Positions 1 through 7,263 of a DNA stretch of 64,000 bases are shown piece after piece (the stretch's first letter is position 1; every line of letters begins with the position of its first letter). The DNA lies in the NCBI GenBank assembly GCA_937872175.1, contig CALMPI010000037.1, positions 62,001-126,000 of the forward strand, written 5' to 3'. The notes beneath the pieces were generated by a model that saw only the letters and a program-made list of their open reading frames with translations, was not told where the DNA came from and did not search any database. The DNA comes from an uncultured Flavobacteriales bacterium. Lineage in GTDB: Bacteria > Bacteroidota > Bacteroidia > Flavobacteriales_F > PHOS-HE28. The position numbers were made by a program, and so were the translations under genes.

Positions 1-170
1 AACGGGATTTGAGGGGGTGTCCAAGCGCCCAGCGGTCCGTTGCCTGCACGGCCGGAGCGGCGGCCATGCGGGGCAAAGATGACCGATGAACACACCCCTT
101 GTCAAGACGAATACCCGTTTTTCATCGACAAATCCCCCCTCCTCGCGACGAAGGAAAATCCCCGGGTTCG

Positions 171-178
171 CATCTTCG
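171..178 (+). promoter_or_regulatory. -7 promoter box (CATCTTCG)
   Basis: CATCTTCG resembles the TAnnTTTG-type -7 box and lies 5 nt before the ATG at 184. It supports that ATG as the start of the outer-membrane protein and implies a transcript with almost no leader. Confidence 0.35.
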
Positions 179-183
179 CGGCG

Positions 184-867
184 ATGCCACGCGCTCCTCT
201 CCTCCTTCTGACCGCGATCTGCGCGAGTGCGGTACAGGCCCAGACCTGGCATGGCCCGCGGCTGGGCCTGGGCATGGCCACGGTGAACGCCGGGCAGTTC
301 CTCGCGTGGACCGGCCTGCCCAAGTTCGGTCCCATCGGCGGCTACAGCTTCGACTTCAAGATGAACGGGCAGGTGAGCCTGATGGTGGAGCCGATGTACG
401 TGGCCAAGGGCAGCCTGGTGCAGGCCGCGCAGTTCCGGCAGACCACCCGCACCACGCTGCACTATGTGGAGCTGCCCTTCGTGCTCAAGGTGTCGGTGAA
501 CAAGAACCCGCAGGGCCTCTTCCTGGGTGGCGGCCTGGTGCCGGGCTACCTGCTCAGCGGGCGCGAACAGGTGACGCAGGATGGCCAGGAGCTGATCGAC
601 CGCGGCATCAACACGGAGAACATCCGGCGCACGCAGTTCAGCATCTGCCTGGGCTTGGGCTGGGAGAAGGGGCCCTTTGAGCTCGAGGTGCGCGGCACCA
701 ACAGCATCACGCCGTTCGACACGGTGGTGCGGCGCCAGAACCTGGTGATCGGCCTGCACGCCACCTTCCGCTTCCGCCCCAAACCGAAGGACGAGGCCCC
801 GGAGGACGAGGAGGAGGAACCCAGTGAGGACGACTACTACGAGAAGGATGGCGGCAGGCGCAAGTGA
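184..867 (+). CDS. Outer-membrane beta-barrel protein (PorT-like)
   Basis: The 227-residue product starts with a clear Sec signal peptide (MPRAPLLLLTAICASAVQA, cut before QTW). Alternating hydrophobic and polar strands with Gly-rich turns (LFLGGGLVPGYLL) follow, as in the small outer-membrane barrels called PorT or OMP_b-brl in Bacteroidota. The last 25 or so residues are a highly acidic Glu/Asp tail, which is not typical of these barrels and may face the periplasm. An upstream in-frame ATG at 40 is disfavoured because it would bury the signal peptide. The family fold is inferred; the specific function is unknown. Confidence 0.7.
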   Translation: MPRAPLLLLTAICASAVQAQTWHGPRLGLGMATVNAGQFLAWTGLPKFGPIGGYSFDFKMNGQVSLMVEPMYVAKGSLVQAAQFRQTTRTTLHYVELPFVLKVSVNKNPQGLFLGGGLVPGYLLSGREQVTQDGQELIDRGINTENIRRTQFSICLGLGWEKGPFELEVRGTNSITPFDTVVRRQNLVIGLHATFRFRPKPKDEAPEDEEEEPSEDDYYEKDGGRRK

Positions 868-886
868 CGCGCGTCCTTCTTCCGGA

Positions 887-894
887 TACCTTGC
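887..894 (+). promoter_or_regulatory. -7 promoter box (TACCTTGC)
   Basis: TACCTTGC lies 4 nt before the ATG at 899 and separates this gene from the barrel gene ending at 867. It decides the start of the YjdF-like gene. Confidence 0.4.
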
Positions 895-898
895 CGCG

Positions 899-1537
899 AT
901 GCCCTTCACCACCGCCTCCTCCCCCACGCGCGTCCCCTTCGCCGAGAACCCGCTGCTCAAGGCCTTCGCCGGTGCGTTCGTGCTGATCTGGGCGTGGACC
1001 TTCATCGGCACCACCGACCGCGCCAACTGGATCACGGAGAACGCGCTGACGATCCTCTTCGTGGGTGGCCTGGTCCTCACCCACCGCCGCTTCCGCTTCA
1101 GCGACCTCAGCTACACGCTGATGTTCGTGTACATCCTGCTGCACGTGTACGGGGCCATGTACACCTATGCGGAGAACCCGCTGGGCTACTGGCTGCAGGA
1201 CCTCTTCGGCAGCGCGCGGAACCACTACGACCGCATCGTGCACTTCAGCTTCGGCTTCCTGCTGGCCTACCCGATGCGCGACCACTTCAGGAACCACTTC
1301 CAGTGGCCGACCTGGGTGTGCTGGGTGCTGCCGGTGGAGATCACCATGAGCTTCAGCGCCGCCTACGAGCTGATCGAGTGGGCCGTGGCCGATGTGTTCT
1401 TCCCCACGCAGGGCCACGCCTACCTGGGTTCGCAGGGCGACATCTGGGATGCGCAGAAGGACATGGCGCTGGCCTTCAGCGGCGCGGTGCTGGCGATGGT
1501 GCTGTGGAGCACGGTGAAGCGGGTGATGCGGCGGTGA
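899..1537 (+). CDS. DUF2238 (YjdF-like) inner-membrane protein
   Basis: This 212-residue protein has about six hydrophobic segments and matches the YjdF/DUF2238 family in layout: a first helix near residues 20-40, the motif HYDRIVHFSFGFLLAYP near residue 110, and the conserved acidic segment AAYELIEWAVADVFF followed by GSQGDIWDAQKDM near the C-terminus. The last motif carries conserved Asp and Trp residues of the family. The function of YjdF proteins is not known. An upstream in-frame ATG at 824 lies inside the previous gene and was not used, because the -7 box at 887 points to 899. Confidence 0.75.
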   Translation: MPFTTASSPTRVPFAENPLLKAFAGAFVLIWAWTFIGTTDRANWITENALTILFVGGLVLTHRRFRFSDLSYTLMFVYILLHVYGAMYTYAENPLGYWLQDLFGSARNHYDRIVHFSFGFLLAYPMRDHFRNHFQWPTWVCWVLPVEITMSFSAAYELIEWAVADVFFPTQGHAYLGSQGDIWDAQKDMALAFSGAVLAMVLWSTVKRVMRR

Positions 1538-1544
1538 GCGGGGC

Positions 1545-2051
1545 TCACACCTTCGTCCGCACCTGGTCCCAGCGTTTCACCTGCCACACCACGGTGCCGG
1601 TGGCCAGGTGGTTGCCACTGCGGTCATGGAGTTCCACGGTGCTGCTGTGCTCCACGGCCGCCTGCTCCTGGAGCGGTCGCACCACCTCGTCGGCGATGGC
1701 TTCGGCGCTCGGCGCACAGCGGGCCACCGCGGCCTGCTTCGCCTGGTAGTGGTACTGCATGTGCAGGCTGCGCATGATCAGGCGGTACTGCCGGGGATCG
1801 AGCTGCTCCAGCACGCTAAGCCCGCTGCACATCTCGGCGGCCGTGGCCAGGCAGCAGGCGTGGATGCCCTTGATGTGGTTGCGGTTGATGCGCCAGTACG
1901 GGATGCGCACGCTGATCCCGCCTTCCGGCAGCGGCACCACCCTGAAGCCGTGCGGCCGGTTGAAGGGGATCATCCACGGCAGCAGGGCATTGAGCTTCCA
2001 CCGCGTGAAGGCGGAGGTGCGGGCCTGGGCGAGGAGCGTGGGCAGGTGCAT
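1545..2051 (-). CDS. DUF4442 / YiiD-type thioesterase-like protein
   Basis: A 168-residue soluble protein. Residues 60-110 (YWRINRNHIKGIHACCLATAAEM) resemble the central helix region of DUF4442 hotdog-fold proteins, where N-H-x-G-I/T-x-x-A-A is typical. The C-terminal strand (VVWQVKRWDQVRTKV) also fits a hotdog sheet. Acyl-CoA or acyl-carrier thioesterase activity is inferred from the fold family; no substrate can be read from the sequence. It converges with the YjdF-like gene, with 7 nt between their ends. Confidence 0.6.
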   Translation of the reverse strand: MHLPTLLAQARTSAFTRWKLNALLPWMIPFNRPHGFRVVPLPEGGISVRIPYWRINRNHIKGIHACCLATAAEMCSGLSVLEQLDPRQYRLIMRSLHMQYHYQAKQAAVARCAPSAEAIADEVVRPLQEQAAVEHSSTVELHDRSGNHLATGTVVWQVKRWDQVRTKV

Positions 2052-2056
2052 CGGAC

Positions 2057-2064
2057 GGAAGATA
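2057..2064 (-). promoter_or_regulatory. -7 promoter box (TATCTTCC)
   Basis: On the minus strand TATCTTCC ends 5 nt before the ATG at 2051. It matches the spacing seen at other genes in the window. Confidence 0.35.
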
Positions 2065-2082
2065 CGTGGATGTGTTCCCGGG

Positions 2083-2505
2083 TCAGTGTTCGCTCTCCGT
2101 CAGGATCCGCGCGATATCCGGAGGAAAATAGGCCGGTCCCTTCATCACCTTGCCATCGTCACGGCGAATGGGCCGGCCGTCGGCGCCGAGCTTGCTCATG
2201 TTGCTGCGTTGGATCTCGCGGAACACCTCGTCGATCTTGTGCTCCAGCCCATGCTTGAGCAAGGTGCCGCAGAGGATGTAGAGGATGTCGCCGAGGGCAT
2301 CGGCCACCTCCACCAGATCGCCGCGCAGGGCCGCCTCCAGGTACTCCTCGTTCTCCTCGCGGATCAGCTTGTAGCGCAACAGGGCGTCGCGGTCTCCGAT
2401 GGCCGCCGTGGGCGCCTCGGCATTCGGAATGCCGAAGGCATCGTGGAAGCTGCGCACGTGGCCGATGGCCTCGGCGAGGGTGAGGGGAACGGGAGGGGTG
2501 CTCAT
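2083..2505 (-). CDS. MazG-like nucleoside triphosphate pyrophosphohydrolase
   Basis: This 140-residue all-alpha protein carries the metal-binding pattern of the MazG/phosphoribosyl-ATP pyrophosphohydrolase superfamily: LIREENEEYLEAALRGD followed by LVEVADALGDILYIL (ExxE then ExxD). Such enzymes hydrolyse NTPs or modified nucleotides to the monophosphate and pyrophosphate. A second region (GRPIRRDDGKVMKGPAYFPPDI) matches the C-terminal tail seen in stand-alone HisE-like or house-cleaning versions. The start at 2505 follows a TACCTTCG box by 5 nt. A longer frame up to 2622 runs into repeat sequence and is unlikely to be translated. Confidence 0.8.
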   Translation of the reverse strand: MSTPPVPLTLAEAIGHVRSFHDAFGIPNAEAPTAAIGDRDALLRYKLIREENEEYLEAALRGDLVEVADALGDILYILCGTLLKHGLEHKIDEVFREIQRSNMSKLGADGRPIRRDDGKVMKGPAYFPPDIARILTESEH

Positions 2506-2510
2506 GCGAT

Positions 2511-2518
2511 CGAAGGTA
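2511..2518 (-). promoter_or_regulatory. -7 promoter box (TACCTTCG)
   Basis: TACCTTCG on the minus strand is 5 nt from the ATG at 2505. Transcription from it would begin at or next to the start codon. Confidence 0.45.
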
Positions 2519-2591
2519 GAGGCTCCGGCAGGACGGGTTCTTCGCGAAAGCGGAAACCACCCCGTACCCCTCCTTGATGGGAGCAGCGAGC

Positions 2592-2616
2592 GATCGCTGC
2601 TCAGGAGGGGGCTTGA
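2592..2616 (+). repeat. Dispersed intergenic repeat, copy 1
   Basis: The segment beginning GATCGCTGCTCAGGAGGGGG is nearly identical to 6788-6812 in a distant intergenic region, with one substitution in about 25 nt. It lies upstream of the pyrophosphohydrolase gene. It is probably one copy of a short dispersed repeat. Confidence 0.45.
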
Positions 2617-2703
2617 TGGCATGTGCTCTTGTGCGCATGTGCCCGAACGCCAAGGGCCGCCCCGCGATCGCGAAGCGGCCCCTGACCCATGTTGTGCACA
2701 AGC

Positions 2704-4911
2704 CTATCGCGCCACCTTCACCGCCTTCTTCACCACGAAGCTGTCGTTGAGGAACTGTGTCACGTGGTAGGTGCCGGGCGCCAGGTCCGTGGTGGTCCAG
2801 TCGTGGGTGTAGGCACCCGCTTCACGCACGGCCTCCTCCAGCACCTCCAACCGCTTGCCACTGGCATCGCTCACCTCCAGCCGCGTGCGGCCGGGCGTGG
2901 CCACCGTGTAGCGCAGCTGCGTGTGGTCCGCCACCGGGTTGGGCACGATGAACAGGTCGGTGCGCAGGGCCTCACCTGCTCCTGCGCCCGGGATCGAACC
3001 TCGCTGTTCGGACCCACTGCGGTCTGCGCAGCAGCTCGCCAGGTCTTGCTGCACGGCCGCCAGCTGATCCTGCAGGGTTGTGATGGTGGCTTGCTGCTCT
3101 TGAAACGCCGCCATCAGGTATGGAATGAAACCCGTATAGCTGACCGCCTTCAGGTCCTTACCCGGATGGAGCACGTTACCAGCTTGATCATAAGCTGCAG
3201 GCTGATGAACATCACGGACCATCTGCGGCATAAGCGCCTCCAGTTCGGGTGCCATCACACCCAGCTGAGTACCGGTGGGCAGGTTCATCTGCGGGCATGC
3301 GCTCGGATCGAACTCGTATGTGTACAGCGGGATCGCGTTCATCAGATCGACGGCCGTCTGCCTATCCGCTGGCTGAATGTTGGTCTTCAAGGAAGGGTCT
3401 GAGGTGGAGAAAATGTTCGAGGTCGTACTGAACTGGGTTCCGTTCACGAAGAGTGCCCATGCTGTGCTCCCTCCACTCGCCATGGTATATAACCCGTAAT
3501 TGTTCGCCGAGTTGCTGCTCGTCCACGCATCGAAGAAGCCGCCAAAATTGTTGGTGACGCTGCCTGTGTTCCACATCCTGGAGTGTACGCCGAAGTTGTT
3601 CGTGGTCGTCCCGGCGACCGAGCCCGCGGCGCGGAGCGAGATGTTGTCCGTTACAGTACTGCCGGAGGCCACGTTGGTAAGGCCTTCCACCCCGATGTTC
3701 AGATCGAACGAACTGGCGTTGGTCAGCTCGCCCCAGAAACGACCACCCGTGTTGACTTCCGCACCGTTGTAGCATCGAGCTTGCACACCATAGTGCTCCA
3801 GCCCTGTGCCGTCGGTGTAGAAGCCGCCACCGATCTTACTGTCCGCCCCTCCGTCAGCATCGGCACGGATCACCGTCATCCCGGCCCCGCTTGCAGGGTC
3901 GAACTCCACGCTCAATTTCGCTGATGGCGCATTGGTCCCGATCCCCACGAACTCCTCCTCATCCGGGCAGTCCGGGTCCGCCGCACCCACCGCCGTCCAC
4001 ACGTGGTTGGGGTTCGGATTGGCGCCCATGGTCCATTCGCAATTGTCGGGCGGCGCGGGCAGGCTGCTCACATCCCGCCAATGCAAACGTCCGTTGGCGT
4101 CCGTCACCACCAAGCGGTCCAGCTGATCGTCCTCGTAATCGGGCACCAGCCTGCGGATGCGGATCGTTTGATCCAGGATGTCCAGCCGCTCGCTGGGCTC
4201 TGGATCCGGAGAGATCCCTGGTTGGGCGAAATTGCCGATGCCCACGAAGCCCTGGTTCTGGTTCACCGGGTACATGCGCATGAACTCCAGGCCCTCCTGG
4301 CTGCGCGAACCCTGGGTCGCGCCCGTGTTGTCCGTGGTGAAGATGAACCGCAGCCGGTCCGGTCCGAAGGGGCTCTTCTCGGCGTTATCGCTCCAGTGGA
4401 TCACCAGGTCCGTGCTGTCGTGCCCGTAGTAGCGCTGGCCGATGTACGCGTGGTCGTGGTTGCCAGTCAGGGTCATCCCGTTCTTCATCCAACTGCGGTA
4501 GCCCCACGGCTGGTTGTAGTGGTTCTGGCCCTCGCTATTGGGATCCAGGTCGGCCAGATGCAGCCGCGAGAACGGCCCATACCCGTTCGTGGCGAAGAAC
4601 CCGGGCGTGCCGCTCAGGCCCAGGTATCCATCCTGCTGCACATTGATGGTTCCACCGCCCAGCAACGGCAAGGTGCCCGTCCGCGTGTGGTACAGCTGCA
4701 TCCGCTGGATGCTGTCCGTCCACCATTGGATCGGTTGGTTGCCGTTGTGGCGGACCATCAGCGGCACCGTCGTGTTGTTGTCCCAGCCCACGTAGTCCGT
4801 GCCTGGGAAGATCGGACTATTCTGGTCCACACTCACTTGGGCCTGTCCGTTCACTAGTACGAACACGGCCATGGCCAGCAGCGCTGACCTGAAGACTTCA
4901 TTTCGTTCCAT
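2704..4911 (-). CDS. T9SS cargo protein with peptidase S74 (tail-fibre chaperone) domain
   Basis: The 735-residue product has a signal peptide (LLAMAVFVLVNGQA). A low-similarity central part (about residues 30-500) is rich in Gly/Asn/Thr as in fibre-like surface proteins. A peptidase S74 intramolecular chaperone domain follows near 505-620 (SDPSLKTNIQPADRQTAVDL and GVMAPELEALMPQMV). A coiled stretch (about 620-645) precedes a type A sorting domain at 652-735 (LFIVPNP ... LAPGTYHV ... KKAVKVAR). S74 domains normally self-cleave after helping fibres trimerise; T9SS domains direct export across the outer membrane. It lies 42 nt downstream of another T9SS gene, with a stem-loop between them. Confidence 0.8.
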   Translation of the reverse strand: MERNEVFRSALLAMAVFVLVNGQAQVSVDQNSPIFPGTDYVGWDNNTTVPLMVRHNGNQPIQWWTDSIQRMQLYHTRTGTLPLLGGGTINVQQDGYLGLSGTPGFFATNGYGPFSRLHLADLDPNSEGQNHYNQPWGYRSWMKNGMTLTGNHDHAYIGQRYYGHDSTDLVIHWSDNAEKSPFGPDRLRFIFTTDNTGATQGSRSQEGLEFMRMYPVNQNQGFVGIGNFAQPGISPDPEPSERLDILDQTIRIRRLVPDYEDDQLDRLVVTDANGRLHWRDVSSLPAPPDNCEWTMGANPNPNHVWTAVGAADPDCPDEEEFVGIGTNAPSAKLSVEFDPASGAGMTVIRADADGGADSKIGGGFYTDGTGLEHYGVQARCYNGAEVNTGGRFWGELTNASSFDLNIGVEGLTNVASGSTVTDNISLRAAGSVAGTTTNNFGVHSRMWNTGSVTNNFGGFFDAWTSSNSANNYGLYTMASGGSTAWALFVNGTQFSTTSNIFSTSDPSLKTNIQPADRQTAVDLMNAIPLYTYEFDPSACPQMNLPTGTQLGVMAPELEALMPQMVRDVHQPAAYDQAGNVLHPGKDLKAVSYTGFIPYLMAAFQEQQATITTLQDQLAAVQQDLASCCADRSGSEQRGSIPGAGAGEALRTDLFIVPNPVADHTQLRYTVATPGRTRLEVSDASGKRLEVLEEAVREAGAYTHDWTTTDLAPGTYHVTQFLNDSFVVKKAVKVAR

Positions 4912-4943
4912 GGTCTTTCGTGTTTGTTTCTCCTTCGAAAGAC
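4912..4943 (-). promoter_or_regulatory. Stem-loop carrying a Shine-Dalgarno-like loop before the S74 gene
   Basis: A perfect 9-bp inverted repeat (GGTCTTTCG / CGAAAGACC) ends directly at the ATG at 4911. Its 14-nt loop reads, on the minus strand, AAGGAGAAACAAAC, which includes the Shine-Dalgarno-like AAGGAG. Folding would bring the loop close to the start codon. Confidence 0.5.
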
Positions 4944-4953
4944 CGGACCAGTG

Positions 4954-5979
4954 CTATTCGATTAACACGAACTTGAACGACCTCCGCTTTCCTCTGTTCA
5001 CTCCATGCCCTATGTACATACCTCTGGCCCAATTACCCACCTCGATCCGATGAAGATCACCAGTGCCTGTCCCTTGCCAAAGCACCCTGCCCGCCGCATC
5101 ATGGATCATGACACCAGAACCCCTGTCGATCCCCTGCAGCGCGATATGATCCCGTGCAGGGTTCGGGAACAGCCTTAGCCCTTCGCTCTGAAGCGCGTCG
5201 ATGCCGACGGCCATGGGGCATCCTTCGGGATCAGTGGACACGCACACGTTGTCGATCAGCACATAGCCGATCTGCGCACCAGTTGTATCAGACACGATCT
5301 GTGCGGTATCTGTATTCACATTGTCGAAGTGGTTGCCCATCATCAGGTAGTGGTAGGCACTGTCCGCTACGAAACTGCCGCTCACCAAGGTCCAGCCCAC
5401 TGTATCGGTGATCATCACGGAAGAGAATACATGTGCGTCGTTGCCCGGCGCAGGGTATGGGTCGTTCAGCTCCCATTGGCGCGGTTGCGTGGTGAACAGC
5501 ATACCGATACCATTGGTGTACAACCATGCTGGGGGGTTCATGGGGTACCCTCCCCACCCCACACCTGCGTAGAAGCTCGCGAAGTACTGCTGCCCGATCA
5601 CCAGTGGTGATAGCAGCTCTACCATGAAATACTCGCGGACGTTCGGTGGAACAGCCCTGTAGGTGGCGACCCCAGCATAGCACTCTCCCTCCTGTGGGTA
5701 TTGGAAAGCCAAAAAGCTGAAGGGAGAACTGTTGAAGGTACCATAGGGCAGGCAACCCAGAAAGTGATCGGGTGTTCCAGCTCCGGAGAACCAACCCAAA
5801 GGGCCCGTCTCCGGATAGTACACATCGTTCACCACGCGGCAGGTGTCGTACTCCTCAAAGGACGGGTTGGGCACCAGGTTCTGCGCTTCGCAGCGCGGAG
5901 GAGCAATGAACAACAAGCAGCCCAACAGCAAGCTGGCGCCTCTGCCGGGCCACCTGTCGTTCATCGCGTGAGGAAGCAT
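4954..5979 (-). CDS. Secreted T9SS type A protein of unknown function
   Basis: This protein (341 residues from the chosen ATG) begins with a signal peptide ending CEA before QNLVPNPSFEEYDTC. That motif opens many Bacteroidota secreted proteins with a galactose-binding-like fold. The middle (about 60-260) is rich in Trp/Tyr/Gly and likely beta. The C-terminus (LRLFPNPARDHIALQG ... ARGMYIGHGVNRGKR) is a type A T9SS sorting domain. ATG at 5964 is an equally good start; ATG at 6084 would place 35 non-hydrophobic residues before the signal. It probably shares a transcript with the S74 gene. Confidence 0.7.
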   Translation of the reverse strand: MLPHAMNDRWPGRGASLLLGCLLFIAPPRCEAQNLVPNPSFEEYDTCRVVNDVYYPETGPLGWFSGAGTPDHFLGCLPYGTFNSSPFSFLAFQYPQEGECYAGVATYRAVPPNVREYFMVELLSPLVIGQQYFASFYAGVGWGGYPMNPPAWLYTNGIGMLFTTQPRQWELNDPYPAPGNDAHVFSSVMITDTVGWTLVSGSFVADSAYHYLMMGNHFDNVNTDTAQIVSDTTGAQIGYVLIDNVCVSTDPEGCPMAVGIDALQSEGLRLFPNPARDHIALQGIDRGSGVMIHDAAGRVLWQGTGTGDLHRIEVGNWARGMYIGHGVNRGKRRSFKFVLIE

Positions 5980-6353
5980 CGTTCGTCTCTGGGTCTTGGC
6001 CCAGAGCAGGTCTTGTTCGTTGTCGGTGAAGCGCCGGGCGCCACGCTGTGGTGGCCTTGTTCCCCGGTGCATCGGTCCGGTCACCGCTGTGAGAGGTACG
6101 CCCCAGCGTTGCGGCCCCGCTGGCGTACCCCGCCGTATCCCTGGCGGGTGGGCCCATTGTCAAGACCGCCGATCTGCGGCCGGTGCTGCCTACATGGCCA
6201 TGGGGCACCTTACCTTCGCGCTGCTCTGTTTCGTTTACCTATTCACCTGGGTTGAGTGGGACATGAGCGACCAAAGCCCTCGGTGTTCGCCCGCCGGGGG
6301 CTTCTTCATTGCGGCAGTGGCGGGGCCACATCCCTTCATTGATCCATGTTTGG

Positions 6354-6480
6354 GCGGCCTCCAGCCTCCAGCCTCCAGCCACAGGCCTCCAGCCGCCAGC
6401 CTCCTGCCACAGGCCTCCAGCCACCAGCCTCCAGCTTCCAGCCTCCAGCCGCAGGCCGCCAGCTTCCGGCCACAAGCGGC
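6354..6480. repeat. CCTCCAGCC minisatellite
   Basis: About 125 bp made of 9-14-bp variants of CCTCCAGCC interspersed with CACAGG, GCCGC and CACCAG steps. One strand is strongly pyrimidine-rich. Copies are imperfect and unit length varies, unlike a CRISPR array. Confidence 0.8.
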
Positions 6481-6737
6481 CAATCCCACCCATGCAGCCC
6501 GCCATGCGGTCTGCGATGATGCGGGTTGGAAGGAGAGGATGCATGGCGGAACCAATGTAATTCAAGTTCGACGCTTTGGTGCATGCTGTTGAAAATTTGC
6601 GGTTTTCGACGGTGCTCGATTTACTAGCAGAAGGGCCATGATCAGCAAGGTCCACGTTCACCTTTTCCCGCAGACCTCTGTGCTCGAGGTTCGCTGAATT
6701 TCGGAATGATCCGCAGGAGAGCGTGCGTGGATCAGGG

Positions 6738-6775
6738 GGATCGCCACGCATCCCTTCGGGCTGCTCGCGATGACG
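6738..6775 (+). repeat. Degenerate 38-bp element, copy A
   Basis: Begins GGATCGCCACGCATCCC and ends CTCGCGATGACG. It aligns with 6928-6967 and 6977-7013 through the pattern GATCrCC..C ... GGG ... CGCGAkGACG. Confidence 0.5.
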
Positions 6776-6787
6776 GCGAGGGAAGGG

Positions 6788-6812
6788 GATCGCTGCTCAC
6801 GAGGGGGCTTGA
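6788..6812 (+). repeat. Dispersed intergenic repeat, copy 2
   Basis: Shares about 24 of 25 bases with 2592-2616. Both sit in non-coding DNA on the same strand. Confidence 0.45.
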
Positions 6813-6927
6813 CCCGTGAACAACCCTCCTGGCGTGGAACGTTGCGCAGCTTCCCAACTCGTCTTCGCGAGACGGGCTTTGGCGCCGAAGCGATCTCCCT
6901 GGAAGTGCGCCGATCATTGGCCCGGGA

Positions 6928-6967
6928 GATCGCCACGGCGGCCCTGCGGGACCGGATCGCGAGGACG
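6928..6967 (+). repeat. Degenerate 40-bp element, copy C
   Basis: Begins GATCGCCACGGCGGCCCTG and ends GATCGCGAGGACG. It is the most diverged member of the local family. Confidence 0.4.
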
Positions 6968-6976
6968 GTCAGGGAT

Positions 6977-7013
6977 GGATCACCCACATCCCATCGGGAT
7001 GCTCGCGAGGACG
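6977..7013 (+). repeat. Degenerate 37-bp element, copy B
   Basis: Begins GGATCACCCACATCCC and ends GCTCGCGAGGACG. It is close to copy A, and further similarity continues past its end (GGGGAAGGAGACCGCCACGG). Confidence 0.5.
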
Positions 7014-7235
7014 TTGGGGAAGGAGACCGCCACGGCGCTCCACACACCACCTTCATCAGCGCATCGCAGAGGCGGACTGGTGTCGATCATCGCGCTTGGC
7101 AGCATCCTCCTTCACGATTCCACTTGACGCGTCCGGAGGCTGTCTGGCCAGGCCCGGGATCCCGGGCCGAACGGTTAACACTCTTTAACTGCGGGTCGTC
7201 CCTGATGCCCAAGGGCTCCGGTGAATTTTGCGGCA

Positions 7236-7243
7236 CACCTTTG
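7236..7243 (+). promoter_or_regulatory. -7 promoter box of the moxR-bat operon (CACCTTTG)
   Basis: CACCTTTG followed by CGGCCC lies 20 nt before the ATG at 7264. It is the only such box near the start of the eight-gene operon. Confidence 0.45.
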
Positions 7244-7263
7244 CGGCCCACGCCCACGACCCC

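Larger units (their letters stand above)
5980..7263. other. Long non-coding region with several repeat families
   Basis: About 1.28 kb with no frame that looks coding: frames here are short, lack family motifs and mostly translate repeats. It holds a TACCTTCG box (6208-6215) with no convincing gene after it, a CCTCCAGCC minisatellite, three degenerate copies of a roughly 40-bp element, and a shared dispersed repeat. It may be remnant DNA of a lost gene. Confidence 0.6.

Noticed and set aside
40-183. An N-terminal extension of the outer-membrane barrel
   Set aside because: It would place 48 charged residues before a perfect signal peptide; the -7 box at 171 supports ATG 184.
6354-6480. A CRISPR-like repeat array
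   Set aside because: Units are only 9-14 bp, abut each other without unique spacers and vary in sequence; no cas genes are present.
6235-6751. Frames translating to LEAGGWRLEAGG-type repeats
   Set aside because: They simply read the CCTCCAGCC minisatellite and have no start signal or neighbour support.
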